From assembly GCF_025751515.1 (NCBI RefSeq), contig NZ_JAOWLE010000009.1, positions 32,984 to 96,983 on the forward strand: a stretch of DNA of 64,000 nucleotides, in the 5' to 3' direction. Each line of letters opens with the position of its first letter. Within the stretch, counting starts at the first letter, position 1. Of the stretch, positions 48,542-59,428 are shown piece after piece. Made by a program: the position numbers and the translations under genes. The notes below the pieces were generated by a model. It had not been told where the DNA came from and ran no database searches. It saw only the letters and a program-made list of their open reading frames with translations. The stretch is from Actibacterium sp. XHP0104 (GTDB taxonomy: Bacteria > Pseudomonadota > Alphaproteobacteria > Rhodobacterales > Rhodobacteraceae).

Positions 48542-49408
48542 TCAGGCCAGCTTGCGTGCAACTTCCACCTGCTCGATGCTGCGGGTGGCCTCGAGCGCCA
48601 GACGGTGCAGCAGCTCGACATGGCAGCTGGTGCCGGTTTTCATGAAGACAGAGCGCAGATGCGACCGCACCGTGGCCTCTTGCACGGCCAGCTTGCGGGC
48701 AATCTCGCGCACCGTAATGCCCTCGCGCACCAGCGTGCAGACCCGGAACTCCGATCGGGTCAGCCCCAGCGGGTTCGCGGCATCCAGAATCGGCAGGCTG
48801 GCCGGATCGGCCATCTCTTGCATCCGGTGCACCCGAACCTGCCCCGCCGCGCGCTCGGCCGTGCCGGGCAGGCGGTCGCTCCAGGTCTTGGCGATGGTCG
48901 GCGCCAGGGCCGCAATCATCTCTAGCGCCCGCGATGACGGGGAATGTGCGAGATGCAGCTCCAGCAGGTCGGCCTGGTGTTTGCTGTTGCACAGGCGGAT
49001 CACGCAGACCTCGCGGATGCCATTGGCCGAGAGCTGTGTGCGCAGGGTGATCATGGCGTCGCGGCTCAGCAGTCCCTCGCGTTCGCATTCAGACAGGGTG
49101 ACGAGGGCACCGTTGCTGAGATCAGACAGGTGATCGTTCAGCATCTGCTGGGCATACGAGCGTCGCGGGACCGCCGGGAATTTGTGGTCATGGACATCGC
49201 AGACGGCGATCTGCCGCAGGGACACGCGATCAGAGCTCTTGCGCAGCAGCAATGCCCCATCGGCATCGAACAGGCGCATAAAGCCCGACAGCCCTTTGCA
49301 GAGCGAACCCTTGCCGCGCAAAACCGACACCCAGTCAGCGACTACATCCACGCAAGTCATGTTTACCACTGCACCTGTCGCAGTCGTATGTGCGTGACTA
49401 CCAACCAT
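48542..49408 (-). CDS. LuxR-family transcriptional regulator
   Basis: 288 residues. The C-terminal helix-turn-helix is clear: LTRSEFRVCTLVREGITVREIARKLAVQEATVRSHLRSVFMKTGT (about 220-265, shown here only as LTRSEFRVC and VREIARKLAVQEATVRSHL). The N-terminal 200 residues show no autoinducer-domain or receiver signature I can name and may be a GAF/PAS-like sensor. ATG at 49408 follows GGAGGG at four bases; a TTG seven codons upstream is rejected. Divergent from the Flp pilin and its long A+T-rich leader, so it is the likely regulator of the pilus locus. Confidence 0.88.
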   Translation of the reverse strand: MVGSHAHTTATGAVVNMTCVDVVADWVSVLRGKGSLCKGLSGFMRLFDADGALLLRKSSDRVSLRQIAVCDVHDHKFPAVPRRSYAQQMLNDHLSDLSNGALVTLSECEREGLLSRDAMITLRTQLSANGIREVCVIRLCNSKHQADLLELHLAHSPSSRALEMIAALAPTIAKTWSDRLPGTAERAAGQVRVHRMQEMADPASLPILDAANPLGLTRSEFRVCTLVREGITVREIARKLAVQEATVRSHLRSVFMKTGTSCHVELLHRLALEATRSIEQVEVARKLA

Positions 49409-49963
49409 GTTACCCTCCAAGAAGAACAAAGGATCATCGCTGATCCAATCATTCCCCCACCACGTATTCAGGATCGGGCTGAACGGCCTTTGTCACAAGG
49501 GCCGTCCGACGCGAAACGAACAGGTATTTCTGGGCAAACCTTGCCTCGACAAACCCTCTACACCTAAAAAGTCTACAGGATTACTTAATAAAATCAATGT
49601 TCTGTATGGTGTCTTTGCACTACCAAACTTTCACCACAATTTAACCATCTTCTGATTGCCTATATGTTGCTACCAAGCTTGAAACGGACCACAACTGTTA
49701 GCGGTTTGGAAACAACGTAGTGTGCGAATCCGCATTGTTGATTTATTGCTCGATTCGCCTCTGACACCCCTCCCTTGCGGGAATCGGGGTGTTTCTCGCC
49801 TCAATCAAAAGTTGAACCCCAAAGATTCAACCAAAGGTGGTATTTTCTTCCATCTTGGCAAAGACTCCGCGCATTTCGCGGCCTTACGATGAAGGGGACT
49901 TCGGGCAGTCGGCCTGATGTCACGCCAAGTGGCATTTACTCTAGTTATCGTGAGGGGGATCCT
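49409..49963. promoter_or_regulatory. A+T-rich divergent control region of the Tad locus
   Basis: 555 bases without a convincing gene, markedly more A+T-rich than the flanks, especially 49560-49760. It separates the LuxR-type gene from the Flp pilin and should hold both promoters. A symmetric sequence ACACCCC...GGGGTGT with an inner TCCC...GGGA lies at 49764-49792 and may form a hairpin in the pilin leader. An 82-codon plus-strand reading frame (49407-49655) within it has no support. Confidence 0.5.
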
Positions 49964-50161
49964 ATGACCTTCAATAAAATTAAAACCTTCATCAAAGACG
50001 AATCCGGCGCCGCCATGGTGGAATACGCTGTTGCTCTGCTGGTTGTGACCGGCATCGGCATCGGCGCCATGGCAACCATCGGCGAAAACGCCGGCGGTCT
50101 GGTTGGCACGGCCTGCACCGGCCTGGAAACCGCAGCAAGCGCCGGCGCTGGCACCTGCTGA
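49964..50161 (+). CDS. flp: Flp/Fap type IVb pilin
   Basis: 65 residues. A short charged leader, then the pilin start GAAMVEYAVALLVVTGIGIG (about residues 15-34) with the Glu-Tyr pair typical of Flp pilins, where the prepilin peptidase cleaves after the Gly. The remainder is Gly/Ala-rich with two cysteines. Flp subunits polymerise into the tight-adherence pilus. It begins the pilus operon. The peptidase itself (TadV/CpaA) is not in the window. Confidence 0.95.
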   Translation: MTFNKIKTFIKDESGAAMVEYAVALLVVTGIGIGAMATIGENAGGLVGTACTGLETAASAGAGTC

Positions 50162-50272
50162 TTCATCGCCCCCGCGCCGAGTGGCTCATTCCCTCGGCGC
50201 GGGCGGCAAGCAATGCCGGGGCGCCCGGCACGACCAGGCGCCCCCGCACCCTTTCTATTCTGGAGAGATATT

Positions 50273-51115
50273 ATGCGGATCAAATCGTTCATCATTACAC
50301 TCGTCGGGGTCGGGATGGCGGCCGGGTCCGTCTTTCTTGCCAAGGACTATATCGGCAAACAGGAAGGGGCCGCCGTGGCCTCGGCCTCTCAGGAAATGGT
50401 CGACATTGTCGTCGCCCGTGAAGACATTGATTTCGGCCAGCCCATCGGTCTGCATTCGCTGACCACCCAGGCCTGGCCCGCCAACGCCGTGCCGAACGGC
50501 GCCTATACCTCGGTCAACGCCCTGGTTTCGACCGATCCCGATCAGTCGCGCCGCGCGCTGACCCGCCTGTATCAGGGCGAGGTCGTGCTGTCGTCGAAAC
50601 TGTCGCGTCCCGGCGAGCGCGTGACCATCGTGCAGAAGCTGGGCGAAAACACCCGCGCCATGGCCATCAAGGTTGATGCGACCACGGCCGTCGGTGGCTT
50701 TGTCACCCCGGGTGATTTCGTTGATATCGTTCTGACCGAAGGCGGCAGCAGCCAGCTGCGCGCCGGCACGATCCTGCAAAACATCCGCGTCATCGGTGTT
50801 GACCAGCAGTCCGAAGAGAATTCCGACCAGCCCGTCGTGGCCCGCACCGTGACCGTCGAGGTCACTGCCGATCAGGGTCAGCGTCTGGCCCTGGCCCAGC
50901 GCGCCGGCACTCTTAGCCTGACGCTGCGCACGCTGAACTCGGTCGAAAATGAAGAGCTGGAGCTGATCCAGTTGGACGACCTGTTCCACAACTCGGGGCC
51001 CAAAGAAGTGGTGGAGGTCAACGGAAACGCCGAGCCTGCTCCTGCGCCTGCACCGGTGCGCCGCTCTGTCACCGTGCGTCGCGGCGTGACCGAAGAAACC
51101 GTCTACGTCAAGTAA
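50273..51115 (+). CDS. cpaB: Flp pilus assembly protein CpaB (RcpC)
   Basis: 280 residues with an N-terminal membrane anchor (about 5-23) and an SAF domain near 44-110 (VAREDIDFGQPIG), followed by the RcpC/CpaB domain with GGFVTPGDFVDIVL. CpaB lies in the inner-membrane/periplasm and guides the pilus toward the secretin. The ATG at 50273 follows GGAGA; an upstream start near 50213 is rejected. The gene is 111 bases after flp. Confidence 0.94.
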   Translation: MRIKSFIITLVGVGMAAGSVFLAKDYIGKQEGAAVASASQEMVDIVVAREDIDFGQPIGLHSLTTQAWPANAVPNGAYTSVNALVSTDPDQSRRALTRLYQGEVVLSSKLSRPGERVTIVQKLGENTRAMAIKVDATTAVGGFVTPGDFVDIVLTEGGSSQLRAGTILQNIRVIGVDQQSEENSDQPVVARTVTVEVTADQGQRLALAQRAGTLSLTLRTLNSVENEELELIQLDDLFHNSGPKEVVEVNGNAEPAPAPAPVRRSVTVRRGVTEETVYVK

Positions 51116-51153
51116 CCCGGCCTTTGGCCACAGTTGTGAAATGGTGAAATCCA

Positions 51154-52653
51154 ATGCGTATCAAGGCCCAGATTTCCAGATTTGCCGAGCGGGAAGAAGG
51201 CACCATCGCCATCCTGTGGGCGATCTCTCTGGTGGCCTTCCTGGGCCTGATCGCAGCCACCTACGAAATCGGCCGGATGGGCACCACGCATAGCGAGCTG
51301 CAAAGCTTTGTCGACAGCGTGGCCCTGGCGGCAGCGGGCGAGCTGGATGGTGAATCCACCGCCATCACCCGCGCCACCGCCGCCGCAGCGGCGATGATTT
51401 CCGACAACCACACCTTTGCAAATTCCAACAACGTTCTCAGCGGCGCTGGCGACTATACGCTGACCTTCCTGTCGGCCCTGCCCGCCAGCGACAGCACCGC
51501 CCCCACCGCCGTCACGACCAACCCGCGTCTGGCCGCCTTTGTGAAGGTCGATGCCACGCCGCAAACCGTTTCGCTGACCGTCATGCGCGCGCTGAACACC
51601 ATGCGCGGCGTGGCTACCACCGACCCGCAGATCAGCGCCACCGCGACCGCCGGCTTTACCCAGGGCGCCTGTGACATCACCCCGCTGATGTTCTGCCTGC
51701 CCGCCAACTGGGAAACCACGCTGGACATTGGCGACATGATCCTGCTGCGCTCGGGCGGCAATGGCACTGCCTGGGGCCCGGGCAACTTTGGGTTCATCGA
51801 CCTGGCCAATTTCCAGGATGCCAGCGGGCCCTGTGCGTCTAAGGGCGGCAACACGCTGGCCTGTCTGATCGCCGCGCAAAAATCGATCTCGCGCTGTGTC
51901 ACCACCCGCGGCATCAACACCGAGCCCGGGCAGAAAAACGGCATCACCAACGCGGCCTTCAACGTGCGCTTTGATATCTACCGTTCGACCCTGAACAACG
52001 CAAAGAACGACCCCGATTTCGCCCCCGCGCCCAATGTCATCAAGGGCATTGAAAAGAACGGCGGCGGCGGCGGCTGCATCCAGGGCAACGAACAGCCGAC
52101 CTCTGACACCATGGCCCTGCCCCGCGACACCTGCATGGGGGCTGGCACCTGTGGCGGCAACAACCGCTTTGGTGACGGGGTGTGGGATCGTCAGACCTAT
52201 CTCAACGTGAACCATGGCGGCAGCGATCTCCACCTGCCCGGCTTGCCTGCAATTCAGGCCGCCTATGCCAATACACGGTTCGGTATGTATCTGCGCGAGA
52301 TCGCCTATGGCGACACCGAGCCCTTTGCCGCCCCGAACAAAAACGCCATCCTCAACCCCATTCTGTCGGAAACCGGTCGCCCGCAATGTTCGGCCAACAT
52401 GTCGACCGACCCGTGGCGCCGGGTGATCGTGGCCGCTGGTGTCGATTGCACCTCGAACCCGGTATCCGGCAATACCCCCAACGTGCCCGTGCGCCAGTAT
52501 GTCGAGATCTTCCTGACCGAGCCGGTCGGCGATGACGGCGCTTCGCCGCCCAGCTTTGACATCCATGGCGAGGTCGTCGGCTTCCCGGACAAGACGGGCG
52601 CTGGTGCGGGCACCGCAGGTTTGTTCCGTGACATTGTGCAGCTGTATCGGTGA
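51154..52653 (+). CDS. TadG-like pilus assembly protein (Tad-like N-terminal helix)
   Basis: 499 residues. The N-terminal TadE/G-like helix EEGTIAILWAISLVAFLGLIA (within residues 14-34, abbreviated EEGTIAILW...AFLGL) precedes a large extracellular-type domain rich in cysteines (about thirteen, e.g. GACDITPLMFC, GGGCIQ, DTCMGAGTCGG), which implies disulfides. TadG proteins act as minor pilins or assembly scaffolds. No vWA MIDAS motif was seen, so it differs from the vWA-bearing TadG. Same operon as cpaB. Confidence 0.85.
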   Translation: MRIKAQISRFAEREEGTIAILWAISLVAFLGLIAATYEIGRMGTTHSELQSFVDSVALAAAGELDGESTAITRATAAAAAMISDNHTFANSNNVLSGAGDYTLTFLSALPASDSTAPTAVTTNPRLAAFVKVDATPQTVSLTVMRALNTMRGVATTDPQISATATAGFTQGACDITPLMFCLPANWETTLDIGDMILLRSGGNGTAWGPGNFGFIDLANFQDASGPCASKGGNTLACLIAAQKSISRCVTTRGINTEPGQKNGITNAAFNVRFDIYRSTLNNAKNDPDFAPAPNVIKGIEKNGGGGGCIQGNEQPTSDTMALPRDTCMGAGTCGGNNRFGDGVWDRQTYLNVNHGGSDLHLPGLPAIQAAYANTRFGMYLREIAYGDTEPFAAPNKNAILNPILSETGRPQCSANMSTDPWRRVIVAAGVDCTSNPVSGNTPNVPVRQYVEIFLTEPVGDDGASPPSFDIHGEVVGFPDKTGAGAGTAGLFRDIVQLYR

Positions 52654-52657
52654 TCCC

Positions 52658-53155
52658 ATGGCCATTCGTCTGCATATCCCCCTTGCCCGTTTCGCCCGCT
52701 GCCAGAAAGGCGCCGTGATCGTCGAGTTCGCGCTGACCATGCCGCTGATGATCCTGTTCTTTGCCATCATGATGGAAAGCGCCCGCACCGCCTGGGCCTA
52801 TCAGATGGTGAACTCGGGGGTGCGCGACGCCTCGCGCTATTTGGCACGCGTGGCGCCCAGCGACATCTGTTCCACCGGTGGCAGCCTGGCCGGTTACACC
52901 ACCCAGGTCAGCAACATCGTGACCCAAAACCGTGCCGGGCTGGGCGTGATGCCCACCACGGTGGTGGTCAACAGCGTCACCCCCAGCCTGACCTGCGTGG
53001 CCGGCACCTATCGCAAAGGCCCGGTCGGCGTGGCGACCGTGTCGGCAAACATCACCATTCAGTACCCGATGGGGTTCATCTTCGACTGGTTCGGCGATGC
53101 GGTCGGCCAGGCCACCACCGTGGTGGCCGATGATGCAAGGATCTTTGGCCAATGA
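52658..53155 (+). CDS. TadE-like minor pseudopilin
   Basis: 165 residues. The hydrophobic helix after KGAVIVEFALTMPLMILFF (in part; E at about residue 23) is the TadE pattern, where the Glu is five residues into the mature chain after processing. The C-terminal globular part has two Cys. TadE and TadF are pseudopilins needed for pilus assembly. Starts 4 bases after the TadG-like gene stop and overlaps the next TadE gene by 4 bases. Confidence 0.88.
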   Translation: MAIRLHIPLARFARCQKGAVIVEFALTMPLMILFFAIMMESARTAWAYQMVNSGVRDASRYLARVAPSDICSTGGSLAGYTTQVSNIVTQNRAGLGVMPTTVVVNSVTPSLTCVAGTYRKGPVGVATVSANITIQYPMGFIFDWFGDAVGQATTVVADDARIFGQ

Positions 53156-53781
53156 CCCGCGCCATTGCATATCGCCTGCGCCGGGCCTGGCGCGATGAAA
53201 CCGGCGCCGCCGCGTTCGAGTTCGCCATCGTCGCCTCGCTGATGCTGTTCCTGTTCTTCGTGCTGCTCGATTTTGGCCGCATGGCCTATTCGCAGGTCAT
53301 GGCCGAGCAGGCCGCGCATCTGGCAGCACGCACCGCCGTGGTGCGCCCCGCCGCCTGTGCCGGCGTGCCCGAATTCCACGCGCGTGGCGGCATCTCGCCC
53401 GCGCCGCGGTTCGGCACCGCGTGCAGCGCGGCCGCCGGCACCTGTGCCAATGTCGGCACCATCTCCTGCGCAGGCAGCGCGGGCAATGCCACCGCCAGCG
53501 AGATCTGGACCGCCGTCCAGCCCTGGCTGCCGCCCGGCACCCAGATTTCCGACATCAATTTTACCTATGCCTTCGACCAGAACCTGGGCTTTCTGGGCGG
53601 ACCCTACACGCCGATGGTCACGGTTGATTTCGACCTGCCCGATTTTCAGTTCATATCACCCATTGGCGCGCTGGCGCTGGCTGCCGGAGCATCCGTCGCT
53701 CCGGTCGGCACCAGCAAGACATGGGCCGATTTTTCCGTCTCGCTTCCGGCGGAAGACCTAGCACAAGGAGAGGACGGATGA
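53152..53781 (+). CDS. Second TadE-like pseudopilin
   Basis: 209 residues. It begins with a basic MTRAIAYRLRRAWRDETGAA, then a pilin-type hydrophobic helix containing AAAFEFAIVASLM (Glu at about residue 23) and a larger Cys-containing periplasmic domain. Probably the TadF-equivalent subunit. Overlaps TadE1 and cpaE by 4 bases each (ATGA), so the pseudopilins and CpaE are translationally coupled. Confidence 0.87.
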   Translation: MTRAIAYRLRRAWRDETGAAAFEFAIVASLMLFLFFVLLDFGRMAYSQVMAEQAAHLAARTAVVRPAACAGVPEFHARGGISPAPRFGTACSAAAGTCANVGTISCAGSAGNATASEIWTAVQPWLPPGTQISDINFTYAFDQNLGFLGGPYTPMVTVDFDLPDFQFISPIGALALAAGASVAPVGTSKTWADFSVSLPAEDLAQGEDG

Positions 53782-55016
53782 GCCTAGCAGCTATCAAGAA
53801 AACGGCCTCGAGCCCGTATTCGGTGCTCGTCGTGTCCAGCAACCCCGATTTCACCGGGTCCCTTCAGGATCGGTTCTTCGACGGCGACCCCAGCGCCTTT
53901 GGCACCGTGGGCAACGGCTTTGTCGGGCTCAAGGATCAGGTGCCCAGCATGGCCTTTGCCAATGACGTGGTCCTGTTCGAGGCGCTGGCCGACAACCCGT
54001 CAGAGACCGAGGCCCTGCGCGCCCTGCTGACCCAGCGCAAGGACGGCACCGTGTTCATCGGCCTCAGCGACGACAACATGCCCATGAGCAAGGTGCACGA
54101 GCTGCGGGCCCTGGGCGTTGATGACGTGCTGCCGGTGTCGATTTCGGGCGCCGACCTGCATGCCGCGATTGACAAGGCCCTGCCTCGCTCTGCCGCGCCG
54201 GTGGCCAAGCGCCCCGGCGGCGCCCCCGGCGGCGGCCGCATCATCGCCGTGGCCCAGGCCCGTGGCGGTATCGGCGCCACCACCGTGGCGGTCAACCTGG
54301 CCTGCGCACTGGCCGGCCGCCCGCATTGGTTCCGCAAGGGTGACACCAGCCGCGTCGCGCTGCTGGATCTGGATCTGCAGTTCGGCAATGCGAACGTGCT
54401 GATGGATCTTGAGGATAACGGCGCCTTTCGCCGGATGATCGAGGATGGCGAGCGTCCCGATGCCGAGTATGCGCTGGGCATGGTTCAGCGCCATGAAAGC
54501 GGCGTCGAGGTGATCTCGGCCCCGGTCTCGGTTCTGCCGCTGAACGCGGTTGAAACTGACGCGATCCGCGCGCTGCTGACCGCGTTGCAATCGCAGTATG
54601 ATTACGTTGTGGTCGATCTGCCCCGCGCGTTGGTTGACTGGATCGAACCGGTAATCCGCCGCGCCGACGCCGTGCAGGTTGTGACCGATCTGTCGGTGCC
54701 CTCGCTGCGTCATGCCAAGCGGCTGATCGACTTTTTCCAAGAGGTGAAAACCGCCCTGCCCGTGCGGGTGGTGCTGAACCACGAAGCCAAGCCGATGGTC
54801 AAATCGGGGCCCTGCCGCGATGCCGAAGACCTGCTGGACCAGACCTTCGAGCACTGGCTGCCTGACGCCCCGAAACACGCCCGCAAAGCCGTCGATCTGG
54901 GCCGCCCGGTCGTGGCCGAATTCGCCGGGTCGCCGCTGGGCAAAGCATTCATGAAACTGGCCGAGGCCACCCGCACCGATCTGGCTGCGGAAGAAAAAAT
55001 TCACAAGGGAGCTTAA
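53778..55016 (+). CDS. cpaE: Pilus assembly ATPase CpaE (TadZ)
   Basis: 412 residues. An N-terminal receiver-like region (about 14-125) precedes a MinD/ParA-type ATPase domain whose Walker A reads ARGGIGATT, a common variant in CpaE. LLDLDLQFGN (Walker A') and VVVDLPRALVDW follow. CpaE localises the pilus machine to a pole, by family. The ATG at 53778 is preceded by AGGAGAGGACGG. Located just before cpaF. Confidence 0.94.
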   Translation: MSLAAIKKTASSPYSVLVVSSNPDFTGSLQDRFFDGDPSAFGTVGNGFVGLKDQVPSMAFANDVVLFEALADNPSETEALRALLTQRKDGTVFIGLSDDNMPMSKVHELRALGVDDVLPVSISGADLHAAIDKALPRSAAPVAKRPGGAPGGGRIIAVAQARGGIGATTVAVNLACALAGRPHWFRKGDTSRVALLDLDLQFGNANVLMDLEDNGAFRRMIEDGERPDAEYALGMVQRHESGVEVISAPVSVLPLNAVETDAIRALLTALQSQYDYVVVDLPRALVDWIEPVIRRADAVQVVTDLSVPSLRHAKRLIDFFQEVKTALPVRVVLNHEAKPMVKSGPCRDAEDLLDQTFEHWLPDAPKHARKAVDLGRPVVAEFAGSPLGKAFMKLAEATRTDLAAEEKIHKGA

Positions 55017-55019
55017 CCA

Positions 55020-56398
<1,379 letters not shown>

Positions 56399-56402
<4 letters not shown>

Positions 56403-57358
56403 CAGAATTCCTCGCCATCAGCGGCGACTATGTCATCTATGTCGCCATTTTCCTCGGTATCCTTCTGATCTTTGAAGGCCTGCGGCAGATGCTGTCGCGT
56501 GACGAGGACGAGAAACGCGCGCTGAACCGCCGGATGCGGTTCCGCCAGAAGGGCGCGACCACCCAGGACCTGCACGAGAAGCTGCTGGAAATGAACGCGT
56601 CGCTGGACGACACCAGCATCATGGCCCGGTTCAACCGCCTGCTGCGCCAGTCGGGGCTGGATATCAAGCCGGTGCGGTTCGTCACCGTGCAGGCCGCGGT
56701 CGGGTTCATCGTTCTGATCGTGGTGGCCAGCATCCTGCCGCTGACCACGGCGCTAGCGCTGGGAATCCTGGCCTCGGCGGTGCCGCTGCTGATCGTCGTG
56801 ATGGTGCGCGAACAGCGCATGCAAAAGATGACCGCGCAGCTGCCCGACGCGCTGGACCTGATGGCGCGCGGCCTGGCCGTCGGCCACCCGCTGAGCGTGA
56901 CCGTCGGCAACGTCGCCACCGACATGCCCGACCCGATCGGCAGCGAATTCGGCCTGATCGAGGACCAGGTGAACTATGGCGACGACATCGCAGATGCCTT
57001 TGCCGCCTTTGCCGAACGTGTCGGCACCGAGGACGCCCGCTATGCCTCGGTCAGCGTGGGCATCCAGCACTCGACCGGGGGCAACCTGTCGCATGTGCTG
57101 CGCATCCTGTCCAAGGTGATCCGCGACCGCGCCACCATGCGCAAAAAGATCCACGCGATCTCGGCCGAGGGGCGTCTTTCCGCGCTGATCCTGTCGGTGC
57201 TGCCTTTCCTGATCTTCGGCATCGTCAACTTCACCTCGCCGTCCTTTTACGGCGATGTCTGGCACGAGCCGCTGTTCAAGTATTTCGCCGGCGCCGCCCT
57301 GACCCTGATCGTCCTGCAGACACTTATCCTGTTCCGGATGGTCAATTTCAAATTCTGA
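56399..57358 (+). CDS. tadB: Tad secretion platform protein TadB
   Basis: 319 residues of the T2SF inner-membrane platform family: an N-terminal helix (about 10-30), a pair of helices near 100-140, a cytosolic four-helix T2SF domain and two final helices. Starts with 4-base overlap with cpaF. It forms the platform with TadC for CpaF. Confidence 0.94.
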
Positions 57359-57370
57359 GGAGGTGTCCCA

Positions 57371-58366
57371 ATGGAGACCGCATTCCAAGACTTTCTGACC
57401 CTGGACAGCCTGTCGCCCGACCGGTTGGCCCTGATCGGACTGGCCATCGGCGTGTTCCTCTTCGTCTACGGCATGTCGACCTCTTTCGCTGGCCCCTCGC
57501 CCCGCCAGCGCCGCCTTTACGCGATGGGGTCGACCACCCGTCGCCGCAGCCGTGCGGACGTTCTGCGCCTGCATGACAACGACCCCAAGGGCCTGCTGCG
57601 TGCGCTGGTCCCCCAGACCCAGAAAGAGCGCAGCGCGATTGCCAAGCGCCTGCGTCAGGCCGGCATTCACCGCCGCAACGCCATCCAGCTGTATTACATC
57701 ATCCGCACCGCGCTGGCGTTGCTGTTGCCCGCGCTGTTCCTGGCGCTGCTTTACCTGCCGCAGCAGGTGCCGCTGCCGGGTATCGTGCGCAACGCGCTGA
57801 CCTCGTTCTCGTGGGGCCAGACGATGGTCATCCTGTCGGTGCTGATGCTGTTCGGGTTCTTCCTGCCGGCGATGTGGCTGCATGACCGGATCAAGGAACG
57901 CCGCCTGGCGATCGAGCGGTCGCTGCCCAACGCGCTTGACCTGATCGTGGTCGCGCTTGAGGCCGGGATGGGCTTTGATGCCGCGATGACCCGCGTGGCC
58001 CATGAGATCGCCCCGGTGGCCCCGGCCATCGCCGACGAATTCACCATTCTTCAGCTTGAAATCCAGGCCGGTAAGGACCGCCAGCGGGCCTTTCTGGATC
58101 TGGCCGCGCGGACCGGGGTCGAAGAGGTATCGTCCTTTGCCAACGTGGTGGTGCAGTCGCTGCAATTCGGCACCAGCGTTGCTGATGCGCTGTCCAACTA
58201 TGCCAAGGAAATGCGCCTGACCCGCGAGTTGAAGGCCCAGGAAAAGGCCAACAAGCTGCCGGTGAAAATGTCGGCCGTCCTGGCCGGGCTGATGATGCCG
58301 GTGCTGATGATCATCTGCCTGACCCCGATCCTGATCCGCTGGCTCAAGGTGTTCGGCAATATGTAA
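57371..58366 (+). CDS. tadC: Tad secretion platform protein TadC
   Basis: 331 residues, the second T2SF platform protein. Helices near 20-36, 110-130, 140-165 and 290-320 flank a T2SF domain with SLPNALDLIVVALEAGMGFD (in part, LDLIVVALEAGMGF). GAGGAGGTG precedes the ATG. It ends the Tad operon; a strong terminator lies 27 bases beyond. TadD, TadV and the secretin are absent from this operon. Confidence 0.94.
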   Translation: METAFQDFLTLDSLSPDRLALIGLAIGVFLFVYGMSTSFAGPSPRQRRLYAMGSTTRRRSRADVLRLHDNDPKGLLRALVPQTQKERSAIAKRLRQAGIHRRNAIQLYYIIRTALALLLPALFLALLYLPQQVPLPGIVRNALTSFSWGQTMVILSVLMLFGFFLPAMWLHDRIKERRLAIERSLPNALDLIVVALEAGMGFDAAMTRVAHEIAPVAPAIADEFTILQLEIQAGKDRQRAFLDLAARTGVEEVSSFANVVVQSLQFGTSVADALSNYAKEMRLTRELKAQEKANKLPVKMSAVLAGLMMPVLMIICLTPILIRWLKVFGNM

Positions 58367-58393
58367 ACCGGGCAATCGGCCCACTAACGACAG

Positions 58394-58420
58394 CGCCCCC
58401 GTGTTGCGGGGGCGTTTTTC
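58394..58420 (+). terminator. Rho-independent terminator of the Tad operon
   Basis: Stem CGCCCCC/GGGGGCG with a 7-base loop, followed by TTTTT and then CGTTTT, 27 bases after the tadC stop codon. Confidence 0.9.
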
Positions 58421-58596
58421 GTTTTAGACCAACCTATTGGAATCGATGCACAACCGGGATTTTCTCCCTCTCGTCAACACCGAAAGCTCTTACCGACTCG
58501 CAATTATGGCCAAAATGTGGCACAATAGACTCACACCAAGAGTGGCGAGCCGGGTTACCGGTCTCGATTGTGTTCTTGATATGGGGGAGCCCAGAT

Positions 58597-59238
58597 ATGA
58601 AATTTTTCAAACTAAAAGCGGCCGCTATTGGCTGCATTACGGCACTGGCCCTTGCAAGCGGCGCATCCGCTGCCAGCCTCAGCGTCGTCGATGCATCGGT
58701 TGATCCGGTGCAGAACACCAAGCAAAACCCGTGCATCATCGCTGGCACCGTCTGCCCGACACAGCCGGCCTCGCTGCCCTACACAAAGTATAACAACGCC
58801 GGGAACCTTTCCGCGATCAGCGAATGGAGTCCGGAATACACGGTTGCGAAAATTCGCTCCATCGCTGGCAATGTGATCAGCATCGGCCTGGATGTGAACC
58901 AGACCAACGCGAACTCGCCGCAGACGCTGGTGAACTTTGCCATGTATATCAACGGCGCACTGATCGACCAGATGGCCGCGCCGGTTGTCGTGGCTGCCGG
59001 TAACAACGGCATCGGCTGGGCCGATTGGCTGATCACCGGGTTCACCTCGCTGGCGGGTTATGGCGACAACGACAAGGTTCAGTTCTTTGCCTCAATGCGC
59101 GGCATGAACGATGGCCCCGAAAAGTTCTTCCTGGTCGGGGTTCCTGGCGCGGTCATTCCGCTGCCTGCAACCGGGCTGCTGTTGCTGGGAGGCCTGGGCG
59201 GACTTATCGCCTTTGGTCGACGCCGCAAGACCGTTTGA
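58597..59238 (+). CDS. VPLPA-CTERM-anchored secreted protein
   Basis: 213 residues. A signal peptide (MKFFKLKAAAIGCITALALASGASA) is followed by a mature domain without recognisable function, and a C-terminal sorting signal: VIPLPATGLLLLGG (about 187-200), a hydrophobic helix and a basic end GRRRKTV. This is the VPLPA-CTERM variant of the PEP-CTERM system, recognised by an exosortase. No exosortase is in the window. ATG at 58597 follows GGGGGAG; an upstream frame start at 58570 lacks the signal. Preceded by a 176-base leader after the Tad terminator. Confidence 0.9.
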   Translation: MKFFKLKAAAIGCITALALASGASAASLSVVDASVDPVQNTKQNPCIIAGTVCPTQPASLPYTKYNNAGNLSAISEWSPEYTVAKIRSIAGNVISIGLDVNQTNANSPQTLVNFAMYINGALIDQMAAPVVVAAGNNGIGWADWLITGFTSLAGYGDNDKVQFFASMRGMNDGPEKFFLVGVPGAVIPLPATGLLLLGGLGGLIAFGRRRKTV

Positions 59239-59428
59239 CCTGAAGACCCTCATTTCATAACGCGTGGCAGTGGCTGTTCATTCAGCCGCTGCCATATTGC
59301 GGCGCGACGCGCCCCTTCCCCCCTCTTGCCGAACAGCTTTGCCCGGTCCATCATCAATGGGCCGGGCTTGGCGTTTCAGCGCCCTATCGTATTGACCGGC
59401 AGGTGCTTTTCATGAGGCCACCCCCCGG

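Noticed and set aside
49407..49655. 82-codon plus-strand frame in the leader before flp.
   Set aside because: No Shine-Dalgarno, no recognisable domain, overlaps the LuxR-type promoter region; composition is non-coding-like.
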